Origin: Liriodendron chinense | Taxonomy: Eukaryota; Streptophyta; Magnoliopsida; Magnoliales; Magnoliaceae | NCBI GenBank assembly: GCA_003013855.2 | Contig: PVNU02003915.1 | Coordinates: 1 to 64,000 of the forward strand | Direction of reading: 5' to 3' | DNA length: 64,000 nt | Shown: one piece after another, positions 10,801 to 20,273 of the stretch | How positions within the stretch are numbered: position 1 is the stretch's first letter | Layout: every line of letters starts with the position of its first letter | The notes under the pieces: generated by a model | Told to the model about the DNA's origin: nothing | The model's database searches: none | Seen by the model: only the letters and a program-made list of their open reading frames with translations | Made by a program: the position numbers and the translations under genes

Positions 10801-11580
10801 TACTTCACCAAGTGGGTAGAGGCAGCCTCCTACACCACGATTGCAGCATCTCAGGTGATCAAATTCATGAAGAACAACATCATATGCCGGTATGGAATCC
10901 CCAATGCTATCATCACAGATAATGGGACCCCGTTCGTCAACAAGAAGATGGATGACTTCCTCAGCAAATTCAAGATCAAACGTCATCGATCAAGCCCCTA
11001 CCGTCCTCAGATGAATGGTGGGGTAGAAGCCGCAAACAAGACAATCGTCAGGATACTTGAGAAGATGGTCGTGACCTATCGAGATTGGTCAGATATGCTC
11101 CCATATGCACTTTGGGCCTATCGAACATCTGTACGGTCTGCTACGGGCGTTACTCCTTTCGAGCTTACTTATGGAATAGAAGCAGTTCTACCAGTCGAGG
11201 TGGAAATACCATCACTACGGGTGTTATTAGAAAGCGGAGTTGAAGAAGGAGAATGGCAACGGGCCAGATTCGATCAGTTGCAACTAGCAGATGGAAAGCG
11301 CATGCGTGCACTAAGTCATTCTCAGTGTTATCAGAAAAGGATCGATCGGGCTTACAACAAGAGACTCCGAAAAAGAAGTTTCAAGGTAGGCGACATGGTC
11401 ATGAAGAAGATTCTACCGTCGCACCTTCCAGATCCCAAAGGAAAGTTCAAACCCTCGTGGGACGGGCCACTGATCGTCAGAGAAGTACTTCCCGGAAGCG
11501 CCCTCAGACTCACCAGCATGAGAGGGGTGGATCTTCCTGAGCCAACCAACGCCGACAACGTGAAGATCTTTCACGGGTAA
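7828..11580 (+). CDS. pol: Pol of Tat/Ogre element J (RT, RNase H, aRNase H, integrase)
   Basis: An uninterrupted frame of about 1250 codons lies in the same phase as protease but has no early ATG, so it depends on readthrough or splicing. Counting residue 1 at 7834: reverse transcriptase spans about 200-440, with M-P-F-G-L-K-N-A and catalytic YVDD at 374-377. The Ty3-type RNase H spans about 515-640. A second, archaeal-type RNase H (L-F-F-D-G-A, then N-N-M-A-E-Y-E-A) spans about 670-800 and is the hallmark of the Tat lineage. Integrase has an HHCC finger at about 890-940 and a catalytic triad D968, D1029, E1065 with exact DD35E spacing. All catalytic residues are present, so this is the best preserved pol in the window. 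It copies element RNA into DNA and inserts it into chromosomes. Confidence 0.93.
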   Translation, partial: EEVWGPEWSSVPLTFESAKESSEGSSFQKNACLSSDRNFGTSWAQSWSAMPTCSKSHEFRKSKKIKNFQKPKTSSISISEKSQKLKNISFPAFNSVPSSSKESHEFEVESYDFDIELDSELMGLDEARDEEDDDPAPELEDLLKKFESKANVVADDFEIVNLGTPEIPREVRIGKSLPPEMKQKMIEFLAPRLSNFAFSYEDMPGLDEELVVHHLPTKADMKPVKQKLRRMKPEWALKVRDEVIKQYNAGFLVVSNYPEWLANIVPVPKKDGKVRMCIDFRDLNKASPKDDFPLPHIDTLVDNTAGYKIFSFMDGFSGYNQIKMAVEDREKTAFITPWGTFCYRVMPFGLKNAGATYQRAMTALFHDMMNKELEVYVDDMIVKSRTLEGHFEDLKKLFNRLEKYKLRLNPQKCVFGAMGGKLLGFMVSEDGIRVDETKTRAIIEMPPPRTEKEIRGFLGRIQYISRFIAQLTLICEPIFKLLRKNVPKEWNDDCQVAFDRIKKYLMNPPVLVPPTPGRPLLLYISVAAEAIGCVLGQHDETGKKEQAIYYLSRKFTDYETRYSPIEKTCLALVWATQRLRQYMIAFPILLLAHMDPLKYLFEKPALTGRIPKWQLLLSEFDITYVTQKAIKGQALADHLAAHSLLDYQPLKTFFPDEDLLLIEEEEKKKKDEWTLFFDGAANSKGSGIGAILYSPDDVPIPISRRIAFECTNNMAEYEACIAGLREAIILGVKKLRVFGDSQLIINQTNDEWKTKDEKLIPYHVYLDNLIEEFKEITFSYMPRAKNQFADALATLASMLEIPKGASEWELTVEIQEEPAFCLQIEEAEAVPDKPWYADIKQYLETQEYPESATATDRRTIQRLAGQFTISGEVLYKRSYNHILLRCVDEAEAAKIMKEIHEGICGPHMNGHMMAKKILRLGYYWLTMETDCCQHVRKCFKCQEHANQIHAPSSELYNLTTPWPFSMWGLDIISKISPKASNGHEYILVAVDYFTKWVEAASYTTIAASQVIKFMKNNIICRYGIPNAIITDNGTPFVNKKMDDFLSKFKIKRHRSSPYRPQMNGGVEAANKTIVRILEKMVVTYRDWSDMLPYALWAYRTSVRSATGVTPFELTYGIEAVLPVEVEIPSLRVLLESGVEEGEWQRARFDQLQLADGKRMRALSHSQCYQKRIDRAYNKRLRKRSFKVGDMVMKKILPSHLPDPKGKFKPSWDGPLIVREVLPGSALRLTSMRGVDLPEPTNADNVKIFHG

Positions 11581-12704
11581 GTTATTCTGACCTTATCAAA
11601 GGTTACTTTAATAGAGCTGAAGTCAAGGGGTCAAAGCTAAGATCTCTGAGAAATCATTTCCGTCCACCAACAAGTGTTTCAAATAAGGGGATTCAAAAAG
11701 AGAAACATACAAAAAAAGAGGGATTCAAAAGGAAAAGAAAAAAAAAAGGGGGAGAGAAAAAGAATATAAAAAAAAGAGAAAAAAAAGAGAAAGAAAAAGG
11801 GAAGCCAAAGAAAGGCACTCAATAAAAAAAATCAATCCAAGAAACACAGTCATCCATCCATTCATCTCAGGGGGGTCTTTAGCAAAGACTGACAGCTCTA
11901 TTATCGTAACTCAGGATAAGGGCTGAAAGACTGCCATCGGCCAGCAACGACGGATTCCCGACCTCTAGCCGCCGCAGTTATCCAAGGATGCAGAAAAAGA
12001 GAAAGAAAAAAAAGAGAAAAAGAAAATGTGTGCCTAAACAAAGAGGGCGGAGTGAAAACCCGAAAGGGCGCTCCGAGTAGAAACAGTGGGCATACAGCGG
12101 ACTTGGTGAAAACCTGAAAGGGCGCCAAGGGTAAAAACAGCATAGCTGCTAAGGGGCAGGCAAGACCAAATACCTGGGACGTGGTGAAAACCCGAAAGGG
12201 CGCCACGGGCAAAAATGACGGGAAAAAGCCGGCTGTGGTGAAAACTCGAAAGAGCACTGCAGGCAAAAATGGCTCAAATGAAAAAAAAGAAAAAATAAAA
12301 GTGCAGGTACCAAGAAATCAGACAGTACAGATCGGTTCAAGCAGTGAAAGTGCAAGAACAAGAGGAAGTACAGTCAGGAGCGAAGAACTCTACAAACTCT
12401 GACAATCTTAGGAAGCAAGAGTTTCCATTGCCTACATCTCTAGGGAACCAAAGGATCAAGCAAGTCAAATCTCGAGACATCGGTCAAATCATTGGCCGAG
12501 CCCCAGTTCTGATTCCTATATCCCGACACAAAATCCAGACACACTCACAAGACAACTAATGGCACAATAGATTCCCAAAACAGTTTTCTTTTTCATTAAA
12601 AGTATCATATTTCTTTTACACATGTCATATCATCTTTTTCAAAAAACAAATGCATCATCATCAATCATATACGCAAAAAATCAGTGTGCAGGTGGCCAAC
12701 ATAA
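11581..12704 (+). other. Spacer downstream of pol
   Basis: There is no sense coding potential. It holds an A/G-only tract (about 11695-11820, many AAAAAG runs), the four-hairpin array (12048-12262), and an AT-rich end (12560-12660) where the convergent antisense gene M stops. The purine tract is too long and too far from an LTR to be the usual polypurine primer. Confidence 0.6.
12048..12262 (+). repeat. Four covarying hairpins with GAAA tetraloop
   Basis: Four units (12048-12075, 12102-12129, 12180-12207, 12233-12262) share one fold. Each has a 7-8 bp outer stem, an AAAA bulge on the 5' side, a 3-bp inner stem and a GAAA loop. The outer stem core is GGAG/CTCC, TTGG/CCAA, GTGG/CCAC and TGTGG/CTGCA in turn, so the arms change together. 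The inner stem changes from CCC/GGG to CTC/GAG in the last unit, and CCT/GGG (G-U) in the second. A run of A residues follows each hairpin by a few bases. Compensatory change points to selection or gene conversion on an RNA fold in the element transcript. I know of no assigned function. Confidence 0.8.
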
Positions 12705-15411
12705 TCAATCTCTACCCTCCTCCCCGGCCACATCAGGTGAGTCCTCTGACTCATAATGAGATAATCTCGCTCTTAACCTGCTCACCTCCATACGCAGGTA
12801 ATGCGCCTTATCGCGCTCAAGGGTACGGATCGCTATCTCCTCATCAGACAACCTCTGATCGGCAGCCAATCTCCTCGACATCATCTCACAATGATACCGA
12901 AGTGCAGAGATCTCAGACAGCAGATGGCCATGAGTGGCCAAAAGGAAACCAGGATCGATAAACCGGCGCTCCTCAAAGGGTTCATATGAACCAGATGAAG
13001 AGCCAGCATCTCCAAGGATATCCTGCTCATCCTCGTCAACAGTCTGGTGCCAACAAGGGATACATCGATACAAGGACTGCTCAACAACCCAATACTGATA
13101 CGGGGCGGTCGCCATCGAAAAAGTCCGCAGCTCAAATCCCAACAAATCAGCTGTCAAATAACTCGCCCAAGAACAATCAATCCGGGTCCTAAAGTCAGAG
13201 GATCTGGATGGAAGTGCTCGACGCCCGATACCCGTGAAAGCGAAAGGAGGAACATCCTGCTCGTATCCAAACTGCCGTAGGAATCGGATGGGATGGTAAG
13301 AAAAGTAAGATCGAAAGCCTACCAACATCAGAGGAAGGCGATGTGCATCGCAAAGCACTGGAGGAAGTGAAAGCCAAGATGACTCCCAACGAACGTTCCA
13401 GTCACGAAGTTCAGCGAACATCCTGCGATATAAGGGCTCGCTCATCCTAGCTGTATGAGGAAGAAACTCCATAATGTGTCGCATAAGGTCTGGGCGACGA
13501 GTGTCAGGAAAAGGTACAGAAACAGTCATCGAAAGACGCTCCCATAGCCAGACCTGATCACAAAAAGGAAAAGAAGTTCAGCTAGAGCAGAGCAATTCCT
13601 AACAAAGCAAGAGGAAAAAGGTGTAGAAAAGATACCTGAAGAAAGGCACAGCAGCTGCGAAGGACACGAGTGCGGCCCAGGGCGCAGTCAGTCAGCCCAT
13701 TGAACAGTTCGGCCAAGATGAGAGAAATAATCCCCTGCCGTCAAATAGCTCGGCTTATCACTTCAAAAAGCAAAGGAGTCTGGGATCTGCGCCATCCCGA
13801 GAACAGCACCTCAGCAATCAAGCAGAACATCAGTGCGTTCCGAGCAAAGGTAGAGCCGGCCGTACTCTGAAGACCCGAAAAAAGATCATACAAGTCCAAG
13901 AAGAACACCACAGCATCCTGGCCACCGGCTGCAGGCCAAACAAGATAGGGGATCCCGAACCAGTTCTGCGGTGTAGCAGTCTTCGGCGATGTCTTCGGCG
14001 AGAAGTACTGAGTGTAATCCAAGGGTAAGCCTGTCAAGCGTGCAATCTCCTCCAAAGAAGGCCCCATCTCCATATCGTTGAACGCAAACAAGTTCAACGA
14101 AGGGACCCAGTCAATCAAGGCAGCTCCGAGCATCCTCCAGTCAATATCAACTCTGGCCATATGGATCAGACTGCCGAAGCCATAGGACTCTAACTCCCGA
14201 ATCTCATAAGCTGACAAACTGTCAAGCCAAGCAAGCAGTCGAGGCGAGCAAGAAGAACGAGGAAGCAGCTGACAAGTCCTCACTGGTACCCCCTCCAGCA
14301 CAAAAGGCCCAGAAATCAATGATAACTCATCAAGGATCGGAAGGTCAACGGGCGAAGGAGAAGGAAAAGCTGGAACCTCTGCAGACTCGACAGCCCCTGA
14401 CCTGCCCTCAGTAACGGCTATGTCTGATATAGTTGCATCACTATCTGAAACTGTCATAACCTCAGCCGCATGGGAAGACTCGCCCACCTCATGAACAGAG
14501 TGCGCAAAAGACCGACGATCAGGAGAAAGACGATACTCCCCATCAAAAGGGCTACCAGTAAAGATCACACCGGACATCGTGGCACCCTGGCTAATCTGAC
14601 CGTCAAAGAATGCATCTGAACCATCCAAAAGGGTCCCGGCTACCCCGATCGAAGAATCAACGGCCAGATCCGGACCTGCGGCCCTCTCCAGTAGGAAATC
14701 ATGAATCCAGTCATCATCCTGGCCGATCAAAGGGATCATCGAGGCATCCACACCGTCCATCATCAGGGGAACATCATCAATGATCACATCAAGTCCACCC
14801 AAAGAAGTATACCGCACATCCTGGCCCTCATCAAGAGCATCCAAACCGTCAAAAATACCATCTAAACCATCTATCCCATCCAAGCATGAGATCAGCCCAT
14901 CTATGTCCCTCATGGTCCCATCATCACCATCCATCACATCATCCATGGGGCCCACACTCAAGGGATGCATAGCTTCACCCATGTCCCATCTTATCATCTT
15001 ATCCATACCATCCATTTCTCCCACAATCAAAGACCTACCCAAATCTGGAATTACAGCCATTCCACCATTAATAGAGCCATTCAAAGCTCTCCCAACAACC
15101 ACCCCTAATTCATCATCAATACCCCTATTCAATGCTCCATCCCCACCATCAATCAAAGGCACCTCACCATCTTTAAAGCCTTCATCAATTGCTGCAACAT
15201 GGGACCCACCAATCTCTCCCACAATGGCCCCCAAGCCATAATCAATGGCTGCCCAAGAGAGGATCAATAAAGAAAAAGACAAAAAGAGAAGGAAAGAAGG
15301 GACAAAAGGAATATTCATGGCTGCAATCGAACCCGGACGTGCAGGGAATGAGGAGACAGGGACAGTGGACAGAGGAGAGTGTCCGAACCAGAGCCAGCCC
15401 AGGCCGCTCAA
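12705..15411 (-). pseudogene. Antisense gene M with PMD-like domain and one intron
   Basis: Two minus-strand exons are proposed: 15411 (or a later ATG) to 13636, and 13553 to 12705. The 82-nt gap has GT..AG borders, and both sides are in phase. The N-terminal half is repetitive and rich in Asp, Gly and Ile (GIDGLDGI-like units). The C-terminal part of exon 1 resembles the plant mobile domain/DUF7745 group: A-L-I-D-W-V-P, then E-E-I-A-R-L-T-G-L-P-L-D. Exon 2 begins VWLWERL, close to the conserved W-x-W-E-R/H of that fold, and runs 282 codons to its stop. One in-frame TGA (13741-13743) lies in exon 1, about 35 codons before the donor. Antisense extra genes between integrase and the 3' LTR are known in Tat elements. 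The exact start is uncertain; function is unknown. Confidence 0.65.
13554..13635 (-). other. Putative 82-nt intron in antisense gene M
   Basis: On the minus strand the exon ends TTCAG, the intron runs from GTATCTTTT to TTTTTGTGATCAG, and the exon resumes GTCTGG. The intron is T-rich and has a GCTGAAC branch-like sequence. Reading phase is kept exactly across it, and the joined region restores a typical W-x-W-E-R motif. Because it is antisense to the element RNA, retrotransposition would not remove it. Confidence 0.7.
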
Positions 15412-15711
15412 GAGGCGAGCCTTGGGTGGCCTGCCCTAGGCCGCCCGTACGGACGCAGATTTCCTCTCTCCGTGGGATTGGCTCCAGGATTCTTGGTAGG
15501 TGAGGCTGACAGTCCACGTCAGCAGATGGCGCTCCATGGGCCGCCCAAGGCTCCGGTCCACTCCAGATTTCGACTGAGGTTGATCAAGATCATATAAAAG
15601 GTGCCCCACCGGTCCAATCACAAAGCAATGCAGCCAGAGCATGGCTAATCAAGTCAAAGAGAAGGAAATGTGATCAAGTGGGGGCCACAAGCAATCCAAG
15701 CCATTCCAAGA
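15412..15711. other. Spacer between antisense genes M and K
   Basis: It contains a GGCCGCCC-rich stretch similar to motifs in the J LTR, a plus-strand TATAAAAG at 15593-15600, and AAGTGGGGGCC at 15675-15685, which could be the polypurine tract of J. No LTR follows it. AAATAATGGTCAC-type short repeats at 15736-15760 may mark the junction with the downstream element. Confidence 0.45.
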
Positions 15712-16435
15712 TCAATGCCGGGATACCTGCGAGCACAAATAATGGTCACAAATAATGGTCAAACGAAGCAAAACCCTAAAAATTATTCTGAGGAAACTGC
15801 ACAATACGGGATTGTGTCTACCTTCACAGAAAAACTGGGTCACTCCTGGACCCCTGGAGGAGGCAGACTCCCAGCTCCCGGAAGCATAGAACCACCGCTT
15901 CCTCCAGCCGGGATAGTTCGAGGAGGGCTTCCCCAACACGAAATTATCCCGGTGCCAATAACACAAATAATACCAGCCTTCGCTGGATGGAGCTTTCTTC
16001 AGACGAAACATATGGAGGAACTCCTCCGCCGTGAGTTCCCCGTTGCCAGCCTGAGCCCAAAGGGCAAAGGAGCCCAGAACCACCCTCCACCCGTTCACAA
16101 TGAGTTGCCCAGGGGCAATCTTGTAACATCGGAGTACATCACGAACGAAGGGATGGAGGGGAAGGCGTACCCCCAGGATAAGCTGGTACTCATAAAATGC
16201 TACGCATCCTGGGGGGGGGGGAGTCGGGTGTTTCTCCACCTCCGGGCAAGCGGAGAGTTACAGAGTCAGGGATTTGGTATCTCTCCCGTAGCTCAGCCAG
16301 CCGGTCCTCCGATAAAACGGAAGGATATCCGGCTGCTGTGTATCTCCCCGCCGAAACCCTTGCACTGCTGGAGACAGAGGACTCCGGAGTGGCATCACCA
16401 AGAGGGACAGTAGTCTCGTCAGAGTTCCCAGCCAT
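15712..16435 (-). pseudogene. Antisense gene K, gypsy-type transposon (Transposase_28-like) protein
   Basis: The minus-strand ATG at 16435 opens a frame of about 70 codons with an E-R-Y-Q-I-P segment. The continuation, from P-P-P-G-C-V-A-F-Y-E-Y through L-P-L-H-P-F-V-R-D-V-L, is in another frame; the two meet at a run of 11 C (G on the plus strand, 16211-16221). The second part, with N-G-W-R and an F-R-L-K-K-A-P-x-x-x-G-W-Y-Y segment, matches the putative gypsy-type transposon domain (Pfam Transposase_28) common in plant antisense ORFs. The last 40 codons after about 15830 look unrelated. The homopolymer probably caused the frameshift by slippage, or is a sequencing error. Confidence 0.7.
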
Positions 16436-16845
16436 GGGGAGATAAAAATAAAAGAAGGAGAAGAAAAAGGAAGTATACCGGAAAAAGGAAAGAAAATGAG
16501 CACCGGAAGAGGAAGAAGAATGGAAAGAAAAGACTGCAGGTTCCTTTCGAAAAAACTTCTGTAGAAAATCAAAGAAATGGCGGACTCCGTATATTTATAG
16601 GCAATCATTCCGCCGTATCTGATGACATGTGGCAGTCCCTCCCTTGACACAGCGCTCGAGCAGGCACGCCCATTAATTACACAAACACGTGGCGAGCGCC
16701 CCTTCATTTTCTGTCTGCGGAAAGGCTGCGGAAAGCTGGCGTTCATTAATTCCAGCCCATCATGTGGGGTGCCGTTCTCGATGCAAGCAGCGGGCGGTTT
16801 CGTGTGATAGTAAGCTAAGTCCTTTCCTTAAGAATTCTTGGCGGC
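16436..16845 (-). promoter_or_regulatory. Promoter and leader of antisense gene K
   Basis: On the minus strand a TATAAATA box (16592-16599) lies about 160 bases upstream of the K ATG. The leader between them is pyrimidine-rich (CTTTTTCTTC runs), typical of a plant 5' UTR. The arrangement suggests K is transcribed from its own promoter, independently of the LTR. Confidence 0.55.
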
Positions 16846-16861
16846 AAGGACTTGGGGGGCA
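16846..16861 (+). promoter_or_regulatory. Polypurine tract of LTR L
   Basis: AAGGACTTGGGGGGCA lies just before an LTR start (TGTTATAGGC at 16864). Position and G-richness fit the plus-strand primer. Confidence 0.65.
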
Positions 16862-16914
16862 TCTGTTATAGGCAAAATGATGGAGATAAGATTTCACGCG
16901 GAAATGCCCATTTC

Positions 16915-17146
16915 GTCCATTCGACTCTCGAGATTGTCTGATCGAGAGTCGAATATTGGATAAGTGCGGGACGTCCATTCGACTCTCGAGATTATCTGAT
17001 CGAGAGTCGAATGTTGGATAAGTGCGGGACGTCCATTCGACTCTCGAGATTATATGATCGAGAGTCGAATGTTGGATAAGTACGGGACGTCCATTCGACT
17101 CTCGAGCTCACCTGATCAGGAGTCATAGATTGAAAAATACGGAGCA
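16915..17146 (+). repeat. 58-bp tandem repeat, each unit a 13-bp hairpin
   Basis: Units start at 16915, 16973, 17031 and 17089 with an exact 58-base period. The first three hold the inverted repeat ATTCGACTCTCGA ... TCGAGAGTCGAAT around a 10-base loop (16919-16954 in unit 1). The fourth and a decayed fifth diverge in the right arm. The array is in U3, about 480 bp upstream of the TATA box. Confidence 0.9.
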
Positions 17147-17625
17147 GCTATTCGCAAGTCTCGAGTCTTCATAACCGATAGTCAAATACGGCAAAATTCG
17201 ATCCGCGAACAGACCTTCTCACAAGTCGTTGAAAGACGTCACATCTAAGTATGTAATCGGACTCGCGACCACATTCTAACCTGCGAGTAGCTTTCCTGCG
17301 GTAATATCTCTTAGCTTTCAGTACTAGCACCCGATTCCCGTCGAGCAGCTTGTCCAATCCCTCTGCGACACCAAGCAGGGCTACAACCAGTTCGGTGGTT
17401 TCCGTCTTGTCGGCGTCTCCTTCCTTTTTGGAGGTTATGACTCCAACTACGGCTTCCAGCCGGATTTCAAGGGATTACCATCAAGGGGCGTGATTGTTGA
17501 AATAAGTCATTGGGTTGGATCTGACTCAAAAGATCCTATCCCACGAAATCAGCAAATTCTCAGTATCGTATGCGACATCAACGGGATTTCGACATCTCAC
17601 GTAACAGATTGGATTGCTTCAGATC

Positions 17626-17634
17626 TATATAAAG
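17626..17634 (+). promoter_or_regulatory. TATA box of LTR L
   Basis: TATATAAAG lies in the last quarter of the LTR, ahead of the U5 phrase. Confidence 0.65.
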
Positions 17635-17852
17635 GGGTGGTTCCATTAAGAGCAGGTACAGACACATCATTCAATCTTGGTCCCGTTTACTTGGCTTCTC
17701 TTCTTACTGTGGCCTAACTTAAGCATCGGAGGGCTAACGGCTGGTCCCCAGCCACCCTTATTTGCTGTCTTGCTTCAGGTCTGGTGGTGGAAATTCCTGC
17801 TGGAGTGAAGGAGAAAAGTCGGAGGATCTCGTTACAAAATTTGACATTAACA

Positions 17853-18917
17853 GTTGGGTAAGCGAAAAGATTTTAAAATGTCCAAATCACCCTCCTCTAG
17901 GACTAAGCCTCATTCTATTTTGATTAGTTTAACTCTTGCTTATCATATTTATATCCTCCTGAAAGCTAAACTAATTGTTATTTGGATTAGCATAGAATTC
18001 TCATATGTTTCATCTTATGCCTTGCTAATCATTGGAATGATCATTGTTTCTTAATAATTAAACATCTTTTATGATCATTCGTATATGTTGCATGCTTCAT
18101 TAGTAGTGTGTAACATGCTTGGCTAGTGTTGGTATCTAGTATTGATTGAATATCATAGTTTAAACTTGTCGAGAAAATTTTGTTTAAATGCACTTAATAG
18201 CCAAATTTGAGGATATCTAGCCTCTTTATCTCTTGCTAGCTATTGAATGAAAGGTTAATGTGAATACTTTTGGTTTCGTTAGTTAGCCATCTCATATGCT
18301 ATTAAATGTTTATCTTTTATACGTGAGATGATTTGATTGTGGCATATGCTTATATTGTTAAATAAAATTATGGGTATATCTTTTAATTAAATCTCATTTG
18401 CCACATGAGGAAGGGTTATGGTCATGCTGCCTCTTTAAGGTCTCAAGCATTAATTAAAACTTCTTGAGAAGATTTAGTAGCACATCAGGATTACTAGATT
18501 AAAAAATCCCGATTGATGAAGACCGTGAAAACCTTATTGGTCTCCATCTCCTCTAATCTCCCTATATCAAAAGGCATGAGAGAATACATTCGACATGACA
18601 CCTTGAATAAAAATGAAGGAGCATTCTCATCAAATTATAAAGAAAATGATCAAGGAGGAAATGCTTTCTTATAAGATGATCTTGACCATCTCTACACTTT
18701 ATGAATATCTTAAAAGGATTGGTCAAGCTTACGTAAGATTCGATTCAAGTGGATAATGAGCTAGATAAAGAAAAATATAAAAATGTAAAAAATTCTCCCT
18801 TATGCTTAACATGGAATATCTTAAGTCCAAATGCTTTAGGACTTTGGGGAGATATTTGGGTCTTGAATTTGAACTTTGAATATCAAGACTTGAAGAATCA
18901 AGTTAACTAATTTGAAT
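17853..18917 (+). mobile_element. Old copia-like remnant left of element A
   Basis: At 17865-17915 a block (GATTTTAAAATG, then AATCACCCTCCTCTAGGAC) matches the 3' end of SIRE-type LTRs such as 54665-54712. The rest is AT-rich, with no gene and no clear terminus. It is the left part of the sequence into which element A inserted. Confidence 0.5.
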
Positions 18918-19154
18918 CATTCTGTTGAACCTCTAATTTATACATTGCATAGCCTGTTACATCACATTATGTGCATTGTTTTCATGATTAAAAGGCCCAT
19001 CTAATGCATGTTTTCTGATTGTAGGCATGAGAGAGAACTTCATCCAATTGGAGACCAATAGAACGTGTTTAGATGCATTGGATGAAGATTGAAGGAGGAC
19101 CAAAGAAAGAAGGAATCAAGTAGAAAAGAGAGAAGAAGAAAGAAAAGAAGTTCC

Positions 19155-19354
19155 GACCGGTCGTGACCGGTCAGCCAAAGGAGCCAGACCGGTCAAGACC
19201 GGTCGGCCAAGTATCTTGTACTCCCTGGACATGTAATAAAGGCAGTCCGACCGGTCAAGACCGGTCGGCCAATGGGTCGTTCACCCTGCTGCACTGTCTG
19301 GACTCTTCACAGACATGTCCGACCGGTCGGCCAGCCCAGTCCGACCGGTCGGCC
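19155..19354 (+). repeat. GACCGGTC palindrome array, U3 of A 5' LTR
   Basis: Seven or more copies of the 8-base palindrome GACCGGTC occur, often paired as GACCGGTCAAGACCGGTCGG, with spacers of 10-50 bases. The array ends about 105 bp upstream of the TATA box. The context GGCCGACC contains GCCGAC on one strand, the DRE/CRT core. Confidence 0.9.
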
Positions 19355-19458
19355 ATGTGAAAACAGTGTCCTTTTTAAATCGGGACTCCGAATTCTTCTG
19401 CGCAGTGCGTTTCCTTACACAGTTTCTGGATGATTCCGACGCAAACGAGCTTCCTCAC

Positions 19459-19466
19459 TATAAAAG
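19459..19466 (+). promoter_or_regulatory. TATA box of A 5' LTR
   Basis: TATAAAAG; the same box is at 43636-43643 in the 3' LTR. Confidence 0.8.
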
Positions 19467-20273
19467 GACACCTAGGGGTTCTTCCTAGGGTATCATAGAA
19501 GCTAAGGGACATCGCGGGAGAGGAAGGAAGCAGTCGTGGAGCATCTGTAACCCTCCAAACTTCGATTTTTCTATGTTTTCTACTTCTTTCATGAGTTTTA
19601 GTTGTAGTATGACAATGCTCGGCTAGAATCTCTCAGCTAAGGCTGAGAGGTGAAGCTTGTAGCCGATTTCATGTTTAATTCAGTTCAGTTCAAGTAATTT
19701 ACTTCAAGATTGGATTTTTGTATATTTTAGTTTCCAAAGTTGATAGTTTTAGATGTTTTATGAGAGTTTATGTGCTCCGGACATGGATTCCTTGCAATTC
19801 TCTGAGATTATCACGTTGTGCTTATTTAGATTCGAATTATAGTAATCCTTGAGCAGGCCATAGTCCATAGGCATGGCTGTTACTCCGAAGGCTATGATTT
19901 CGAATTCTACATTGATGAATGGGACTAGAACTTGGAAGTTTAACTTGAGTGGGATTGAATGTGTTTAATGCTTTATTTGCCAACTAGATGAGAGATAGGA
20001 CTTCACATCTAGTTGTGTATCTTGCTTGGATTGATTGGATTGACATGGGATTGCTACAAGTGGATCGTTGAATGCCTTAGTGCCTTTAAATTACTGTTTT
20101 CATTAAAGTTCCTGTTTTAGCATAACTGTTCCAATTAAATCTCTTATTTGATTGCAAACTGAGTTGCTGGAATAGTTTGGAACCTGTTTTCCAATTCCCT
20201 GTGGATTGACCTCGGTCTTACCGAGAATTATTACTACATCGCAGCCTTGCACTTGAGGCGTGCGAACAGTTTT

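Larger units (their letters stand above)
16864..17852 (+). mobile_element. 3' LTR L of a second Tat-type element
   Basis: It begins TGTTATAGGC and ends ACATTAACA, 989 bp, with TATATAAAG at 17626-17634. The U5 part carries ACTTAAGCATCGGAGGG at 17719-17735, a phrase typical of Tat LTRs. It shares no sequence with the J 5' LTR, so J and L are different families joined in one locus. The flanking quintet GTTGG (17853-17857) has no partner seen upstream. Confidence 0.75.
18923..20268 (+). mobile_element. 5' LTR of A
   Basis: Starts TGTTGAACCTC, ends GCGAACA, 1346 bp. It is about 96-97% identical by eye to the 3' LTR over the first 200 bases; the main differences are indels in the GACCGGTC array. 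The 3' part has the conserved GAATTATTACTACATCGCAG block shared by all Athila-type LTRs here. Confidence 0.95.

Noticed and set aside
15593..15600. Plus-strand TATAAAAG as a promoter
   Set aside because: No transcript start context or downstream plus-strand gene.
12705..16435. Host genes on the minus strand
   Set aside because: PMD and Transposase_28-like antisense genes are known cargo of Tat elements, and they lie between a Tat pol and an LTR; treated as element genes.
17490..17717. 75-codon plus frame
   Set aside because: Lies wholly inside LTR L over its TATA box and has no recognisable domain.
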